A stretch of 10,511 nucleotides of DNA from assembly GCA_946479535.1 (NCBI GenBank), contig CAMLGP010000048.1, positions 1 to 10,511 on the forward strand, in the 5' to 3' direction. This DNA is from an uncultured Bacteroidota bacterium. Lineage in GTDB: Bacteria; Bacteroidota; Bacteroidia; Chitinophagales; Chitinophagaceae. Position numbers and translations under genes: made by a program. The notes beneath the pieces are model-generated. The model was given only the letters and a program-made list of their open reading frames with translations, had not been told where the DNA came from and made no database searches. Position 1 is the first letter of the stretch; every line of letters begins with the position of its first letter. Shown here piece by piece: positions 6,708 through 10,511 of this stretch.

Positions 6708-6745
6708 TTGTTACCGGAAGCAGTCACCGAAACTTTTCAAAATTT

Positions 6746-8674
6746 ATGAAAAAAGTTTTTATCGGAGTGGCTGCTGTCATATTTAGCAGCACACTATCGG
6801 CACAGCAGGACAGCGTCAAAGTATTGGACGAAGCAACAGTTACCGCAAACAAGTTTGAACAAAAGCAAAGTACCACAGGTAAGGTAATTACTGTTATTAC
6901 CAAAGACCAGTTAGACAAAAACGCCGGCAAAACATTATCCCAGGTATTGAATGACCAGGCAGGCGTGGTAGTGAATGGCGCTTTGAACAACCTGGGCAAT
7001 ATTCAGACAGTTTATACTCGTGGCGCATCTACCGGCCGCACACTCATTCTGATTGACGGCATACCCATGTATGATCCTACAATGATCTATAATGAAGGTG
7101 ACCTCAATCTTTTTTCAATTAATGAAATAGAACGTATTGAGATCTGCAAAGGCGCACAATCAACTTTATATGGAAGCGATGCGGTAGCCGGAGTGATCAA
7201 TATCATTACTATCAAGAAGGACATCAGCAAGCCATTCAATGTAAAAGCAACCAGCAGTTATGGCAATAAGAACACCACTCGTAACAATGTGCAGTTCTTT
7301 GGCAAGGCAAATAAGTTGACCTATACTGCCCGATTTGCCAAATTGAATACCAATGGCTTTTCATCAGCTTATGATAGTACAAGGATCAAAAACTTCGATA
7401 ACGATAAATATGATGGAAAGAATACAGATGCTTCGGTACAATACCAGGTTCTCCCCTCTTTATCTGTAAGATCCTTTGTTCAATATACTGATTACCGCGC
7501 GGATATTGATGCCGGAATTTTTTCCGATGATAAAGATTACCGCATTCACAATACTACTTTTTCAACAGGTGCCGGTGCAAATTTCAGGAAAGGCATCGTA
7601 AACATTACAGCCAATTATCAATACCGTGAGCTGGACAGGAAGTATTTAAATGATAGCCTGCATCATCCAACATCTACTAAATTCGAAAGGAACAACTACT
7701 GGGGCAGAACACAGTATGCCGAAGTATATGGAAGCGTGAAGGCAAGGGATTGGCTGACCTTACTGGCAGGTGGTGATTACCGTTGGGGAAATATGAGCCA
7801 GCGTTATTTTTCAATTAGCAGCTTTGGACCCTACAGCAGTCAGTTCAATGATACGGCGATGCACCAGACATCAGTATATGGTTCGGCGTTCCTGAGTTTT
7901 CTGAATAAGAAATTGAATGTAGAAGGAGGATTTCGCTACAATGATCACTCAAAATATGGTAGCAATACCACTTATACCTTCAATCCTTCCTGGTCAATAA
8001 CCGATAAGTGGCGTGTGTTTGGAAGTGTGGCGTCCGCATTTAAGGCTCCTTCCCTGTTCCAACTGTTTGATGCATTCAGTGGCAATCCTGATCTGCAACC
8101 AGAGAAATCAACCAGCTATGAAGGGGGTGTTCAGTTCCTTCATTCAAAAGTTAACGCCCGCGCTGTTTATTTTCACAGGGATATAAAGAATGGGATCGAT
8201 TATGATTATGTGAATTTCAAATACTTCAATTTCATCAAACAGGAAGTTGATGGAATTGAACTGGAGGTAAGGGCAAAGATATCCGGGTTTGATATCAGCG
8301 CCAATTCAACCTTTATCGCCGGCGATGAACAAACCCAGAGCCGCAAGAACTTCCATGATACATCTTATAATTATCTATTGCGTCGTCCCAAGCAGGTGAT
8401 CAATGCCAGTGTGGGTTACCAGTTCTGTAAGGCATTTTATGCAAGTGTGAATAGCAAATACGTGAGCGAAAGGCATGATGTAGGCGGATACATGAAAGAG
8501 GATGTATTGCTGAAAAGCTATTTTATCCTTGGTGCGTATGCAGAATATAAATTAAAGGATAACCTGAAATTATTTGCCGACGCGCAAAACCTGACAGATA
8601 AACGATTCTTTGATATCCGGGGATATAATGCCATTCCGTTCCTGATCAATGGAGGAATAACATTCACCTGGTAA
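6746..8674 (+). CDS. btuB: Vitamin B12 TonB-dependent outer membrane receptor BtuB
   Basis: This 642-residue protein has a signal peptide (MKKVFIGVAAVIFSSTLSAQ, cleavage near residue 20). A TonB box follows (VLDEATVTA, 26-34), then a complete plug with LIDGIPMYDP (102-111) and the IERIEICKGAQSTLYGSDA motif plus VAGVINIIT up to about residue 155. A beta-barrel runs to the end and closes with a terminal aromatic residue in GGITFTW, the signal for outer-membrane insertion. Length is close to E. coli BtuB. Receptor family alone would leave the substrate open; the cobalamin riboswitch directly upstream makes B12 or a related corrinoid very likely. Uptake uses TonB-ExbBD energy, none of which is encoded here. 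It is the first gene of a unit with the membrane protein 12 bp downstream and should be turned down when B12 is abundant. Confidence 0.92.
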   Translation: MKKVFIGVAAVIFSSTLSAQQDSVKVLDEATVTANKFEQKQSTTGKVITVITKDQLDKNAGKTLSQVLNDQAGVVVNGALNNLGNIQTVYTRGASTGRTLILIDGIPMYDPTMIYNEGDLNLFSINEIERIEICKGAQSTLYGSDAVAGVINIITIKKDISKPFNVKATSSYGNKNTTRNNVQFFGKANKLTYTARFAKLNTNGFSSAYDSTRIKNFDNDKYDGKNTDASVQYQVLPSLSVRSFVQYTDYRADIDAGIFSDDKDYRIHNTTFSTGAGANFRKGIVNITANYQYRELDRKYLNDSLHHPTSTKFERNNYWGRTQYAEVYGSVKARDWLTLLAGGDYRWGNMSQRYFSISSFGPYSSQFNDTAMHQTSVYGSAFLSFLNKKLNVEGGFRYNDHSKYGSNTTYTFNPSWSITDKWRVFGSVASAFKAPSLFQLFDAFSGNPDLQPEKSTSYEGGVQFLHSKVNARAVYFHRDIKNGIDYDYVNFKYFNFIKQEVDGIELEVRAKISGFDISANSTFIAGDEQTQSRKNFHDTSYNYLLRRPKQVINASVGYQFCKAFYASVNSKYVSERHDVGGYMKEDVLLKSYFILGAYAEYKLKDNLKLFADAQNLTDKRFFDIRGYNAIPFLINGGITFTW

Positions 8675-8686
8675 AAAAACTAAAAT

Positions 8687-9316
8687 ATGTCCAGACAAAT
8701 CGTTCAACCAAGAATTTTCATATTGCTGCTGATTGTGCTAGCAGCGGCAACAATGCGTGTACTTAATGCAACAGCAGTAGTGCCCTGGGCCAATTTTCCA
8801 ATTATTGGTGCAGTGGCGATATTTAGCGGATCTTATTTTGCCAGATCGAGAGCAATTATGATCTCATTGCTGACTTTACTGGTAAGTGATATTATTATTA
8901 ATCTAGGTATCTACAGTGGAAAATTTGGGATGCTGACGGGCGGTTGGTACTGGACATATTTTATTTTCTTTTTAATAGTGTTTGTTGACTGGCTTCTCCT
9001 ACGGAAACTGACTGTTCAACGTTTTGTTATTGCATCTGTAGTATCTGCGTTAATGCATTGGCTATTATCAGATCTTATGTTATGGATCAATGGAAGTACA
9101 GATTTGCGGACGATGAAGCCATTGAGCAGGGGGATTGACGGGTTGATCCAGTGTTACATTCAGGGTATTCCGTTCTTACGGAATTACCTGGTTGGCACGC
9201 TTGTCTATGGAGCTATCATGTTTGGCATATTTGAATGGATAAAAAGACGTAATCCGGCATCGTCTGCTGACTCCGCATTGGCGGAGCAGGCAGGCAATCA
9301 TTACCCCAGGGTATAG
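8687..9316 (+). CDS. Multi-span membrane protein, DUF6580-like putative transporter
   Basis: The 209-residue protein is strongly hydrophobic with about five or six membrane segments (roughly 10-28, 36-52, 55-75, 86-105, 110-134 and 162-184). The motif NFPIIGAVAIFSGSYF (36-51) and SDIIINLG (67-74) resemble the DUF6580 family, described as putative transport proteins; the small size recalls substrate-binding S-components of ECF transporters, but that is inference. It starts 12 bp after btuB, so it shares the B12-riboswitch transcript and plausibly moves B12, a precursor or cobalt across the inner membrane. No BtuCDF proteins are seen nearby. The hydrophilic tail from residue 188 (NPASSADSALAEQAGNHY) is partly encoded by a perfect palindrome and may be a late addition to the gene's end. 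Confidence 0.75.
   Translation: MSRQIVQPRIFILLLIVLAAATMRVLNATAVVPWANFPIIGAVAIFSGSYFARSRAIMISLLTLLVSDIIINLGIYSGKFGMLTGGWYWTYFIFFLIVFVDWLLLRKLTVQRFVIASVVSALMHWLLSDLMLWINGSTDLRTMKPLSRGIDGLIQCYIQGIPFLRNYLVGTLVYGAIMFGIFEWIKRRNPASSADSALAEQAGNHYPRV
9271..9286. repeat. Palindromic repeat inside the 3' end of the DUF6580-like gene
   Basis: CTCCGC-ATTG-GCGGAG is a perfect 6-bp inverted repeat with a 4-nt loop, flanked further out by CTGC (9264-9267) and GCAG. It encodes the ADSALAE part of the protein tail. Similar GC-rich palindromes occur in the gene-free region at 5984-6001 and 6161-6177. Confidence 0.45.
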
Positions 9317-9318
9317 TT

Positions 9319-9344
9319 GCCGGGTGAAACCGCTGCTACCCGGT
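9319..9344 (+). terminator. Hairpin after the btuB unit, possible transcript end
   Basis: CCGGGT (9320-9325) and ACCCGG (9338-9343) form a perfect 6-bp GC-rich stem with a 12-nt loop, extendable by a G-T pair, starting 3 nt after the stop codon. There is no T-run behind it, so it could equally be an mRNA-stabilising hairpin or part of a larger structured repeat with the next element. Confidence 0.4.
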
Positions 9345-9352
9345 CCTAAAGA

Positions 9353-9393
9353 TCACTCACCGGGCTTCGTTTACGAAGTGATGGGATGAGTGA
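9353..9393. repeat. Nested inverted repeat in the intergenic region after the btuB unit
   Basis: Outer arms TCACTCA (9353-9359) and TGAGTGA (9387-9393) enclose an inner CTTCGT-TT-ACGAAG hairpin (9365-9378). The CACCGGG segment just inside the left outer arm could also pair with the previous hairpin. No gene is present; it could be a dispersed repeat or a small structured RNA. Confidence 0.45.
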
Positions 9394-9456
9394 GACCATT
9401 TATCATTAACCTTTGACAATGAAGATTCTTTTAATTCATTTCTAAATGTGCCAGGC

Positions 9457-9678
9457 ATGTGTAGCCATGAAGAGAAAATATGTCCGAGGTGTAAAGGTAA
9501 GTTTGATTGTAAACCGGGGAATATCACCCAGTGTCAGTGTTTTGGGGTGAATCTAACAGCGGAACAGCGAAAGCATGTTGAGCAGCGGTATAGTGATTGT
9601 TTGTGCAGGAACTGTCTGATAACTCTGCAGAATGAAGCGGAGCTGTTTAAAGAGAGATTTATAAAAGGAGGGGAATAG
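9457..9678 (+). CDS. Small cysteine-rich CWC-family protein
   Basis: Starting from the ATG at 9457 the product is 73 residues; a GTG at 9448 would add three residues but is a less natural start. Nine cysteines lie at 2, 9, 12, 18, 26, 28, 48, 50 and 53, forming CPRC, FDC, CQC and the signature YSDCLCRNCL (45-54). This order matches the cysteine-rich CWC family of small proteins, with the usual tryptophan of CWC replaced by glutamine (CQC). The pattern suggests metal (zinc) binding in the cytoplasm, as there is no signal peptide; no reaction is known. It lies 140 bp downstream of the DUF6580-like gene on the same strand, so it could share its transcript if the hairpins between them do not terminate. 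Confidence 0.75.
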   Translation: MCSHEEKICPRCKGKFDCKPGNITQCQCFGVNLTAEQRKHVEQRYSDCLCRNCLITLQNEAELFKERFIKGGE

Positions 9679-9791
9679 TTATATCCTTCCATATCTCCCT
9701 TTTTTATCCTGATTTGGCGAAATATAAAAGCTATACTCTGCCAAAACTCACTGTTTCCCTGATCCAATAACATCTTCCCCCTGTTAATTCT
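9679..9791. other. Intergenic region between the CWC protein and the MarC-family gene
   Basis: A/T-rich with a T6 run at about 9700-9705 that may belong to a weak transcript end for the small cysteine-rich gene, although no clean stem precedes it. Nothing else is recognisable here up to the promoter element. Confidence 0.35.
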
Positions 9792-9799
9792 TACTTTTG
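9792..9799 (+). promoter_or_regulatory. Promoter -7 element of the MarC-family gene
   Basis: TACTTTTG is an exact TAnnTTTG match, 15 nt before the ATG at 9815. Transcription would begin at about 9803-9806. This places the in-frame TTG at 9797 inside the promoter and so fixes the start at 9815. Confidence 0.6.
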
Positions 9800-9814
9800 C
9801 CAAAACCCGGCAAT

Positions 9815-10399
9815 ATGGACTTCAATAAACTCCTGACGGTTACTTTTACCCTTTTTGCCGTTATCGATATTATAGGTTCTATACCGATATTAATAGGATT
9901 GAAAGAAAAGATGGGAGGTATCAATGAGCTCAAAGCCACTCTTATCTCTGGAGCGTTGATGATCCTGTTTATGTTTTTGGGAGAGAAATTCCTGTCCATT
10001 TTAGGATTAGACATTGGTTCCTTTGCTGTAGGTGGTTCAATCGTAATCTTCATCCTGGGTTTGGAAATGGTATTAGGACTTGAATTCTTCAAAAGTGAAA
10101 AGAACGTAAAAGCGGTAACTGTAGTACCCATTGCCTTCCCATTAATTGCAGGTTCAGGTACATTGACCACTATTATCTCTCTCCGGGGCTCAAATTACGG
10201 CGAAACTACTATTCTGGTTGGCATACTCATTAATCTCGTTATTGTTTATGTGGTTTTGAAGTCATTGGGCACTATTGCCAGGCTTTTAGGTCCAGCCGGA
10301 TTGATTGCAGTACGTAAGTTTTTTGGCGTAATTTTGCTGGCCATTGCCGTAAAGATATTTGCGACCAATGCTCCAGGTTTGATACACAGTGTGAAGTGA
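9815..10399 (+). CDS. MarC-family integral membrane protein
   Basis: From the ATG at 9815 the protein has 194 residues with about six membrane segments, the usual size and layout of the MarC/YhgN family. Recognisable family features are FTLFAVIDIIGSIPILIGL near the start (the family's typical D-x-x-G-x-x-P segment), GLEMVLG in the third segment, and VPIAFPLIAGSGTLTTII at about 109-126, the conserved P-L-x-x-G-P/S-G loop. The family sits in the inner membrane and its function is not established; an early link of MarC to multidrug resistance was not upheld. It has its own promoter and appears to be a single-gene unit with no visible relation to B12. Confidence 0.9.
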   Translation: MDFNKLLTVTFTLFAVIDIIGSIPILIGLKEKMGGINELKATLISGALMILFMFLGEKFLSILGLDIGSFAVGGSIVIFILGLEMVLGLEFFKSEKNVKAVTVVPIAFPLIAGSGTLTTIISLRGSNYGETTILVGILINLVIVYVVLKSLGTIARLLGPAGLIAVRKFFGVILLAIAVKIFATNAPGLIHSVK

Positions 10400-10457
10400 A
10401 CTTCTTATCTTGTGTTCCCTTTTAGATTACCAGTGTTTTATATCTAAAGTTTTCCCT

Positions 10458-10511
10458 GGCCTCGTAGTACAATGGATAGTATAAGAGTTTCCGAAGCTCC
10501 AGATACAGGTT
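10458..10511 (+). tRNA. tRNA-Arg (anticodon CCG), 5' part, cut by window edge
   Basis: The sequence folds as a tRNA: acceptor 5' strand GGCCTCG (10458-10464), U8, D stem GTAC/GTAT with GG in the loop, anticodon stem AGAGT/GCTCC, and a loop TTCCGAA giving anticodon CCG (10491-10493), which reads the arginine codon CGG. The variable loop is 4 nt (AGAT), then the T-stem strand ACAGG and TT, where the window ends. The outermost anticodon-stem pair is A27-C43, a mismatch. The 3' T-arm and acceptor strand lie outside the window. Confidence 0.9.

Noticed and set aside
6724..6999. Minus-strand 91-residue open frame over the start of btuB
   Set aside because: It is the antisense shadow of the BtuB signal peptide and plug.
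9419..9445. Tiny open frame encoding MKILLIHF just before the cysteine-rich gene
   Set aside because: Eight codons only, with no codons for a regulatory amino acid run and no associated attenuator; most likely chance.
9448..9456. GTG start three codons upstream for the cysteine-rich protein
   Set aside because: The ATG at 9457 is in frame and gives a natural start; the extension has no support.
9534..9803. Minus-strand 89-residue open frame
   Set aside because: It is antisense to the CWC-type gene, and its start overlaps the MarC-family promoter; no protein features are seen.
9797..9814. Longer MarC-family start at the TTG codon at 9797
   Set aside because: The TTG lies inside a consensus -7 promoter element (9792-9799), and the ATG at 9815 gives the family's normal N-terminus.
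1..10511. Mobile element, CRISPR array or defence system
   Set aside because: No transposase, integrase, terminal repeats, regularly spaced repeats or defence-type genes were seen; the tRNA at the right edge is cut, so an attachment site cannot be judged.

Overview
The window reads as chromosomal DNA of a Bacteroidota bacterium, most likely a member of the Chitinophagaceae. The evidence is two TonB-dependent receptors with AQ-type signal-peptide ends, a DUF6089-like outer-membrane barrel, promoters of the Bacteroidota TAnnTTTG type, and A/T-rich leaders without strong Shine-Dalgarno sequences. These assignments come from reading motifs; no database search was possible.

Left part (1-2800, minus strand): the order of transcription is an APC-family amino-acid permease, a Cys/Met-metabolism PLP-dependent enzyme coupled to it by a TGATG overlap, and then the first 76 residues of a TolC-family outer-membrane efflux protein that runs off the window. 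A small terminator and a TAnnTTTG promoter overlap between the last two. Divergent from the permease, across 52 bp, is a TonB-dependent receptor gene (2845-4916). It is split into two overlapping frames by what looks like the loss of one A near 3422-3424. A hairpin terminator follows it.

Middle (5160-6745): a minus-strand outer-membrane beta-barrel protein resembling DUF6089 is followed by about 500 bp without genes, holding several short palindromes. Next come a perfect TAnnTTTG promoter at 6396-6403 and a complete cobalamin riboswitch (6408-6633), with an expression platform containing alternative hairpins.

Right part (6746-10511, plus strand): the riboswitch leads into btuB (vitamin B12 outer-membrane receptor) and, 12 bp later, a multi-span membrane protein resembling DUF6580, which is a candidate inner-membrane partner in uptake of B12 or a precursor. 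A structured intergenic region, a small CWC-type cysteine-rich protein, a MarC-family membrane protein with its own promoter, and the start of a tRNA-Arg(CCG) cut by the window edge complete the region.

The best functional story is the B12-responsive unit: promoter, aptamer, switchable hairpins, btuB and the DUF6580-like protein. The most notable anomaly is the frameshifted receptor. I see no prophage, transposase, CRISPR array or defence island.
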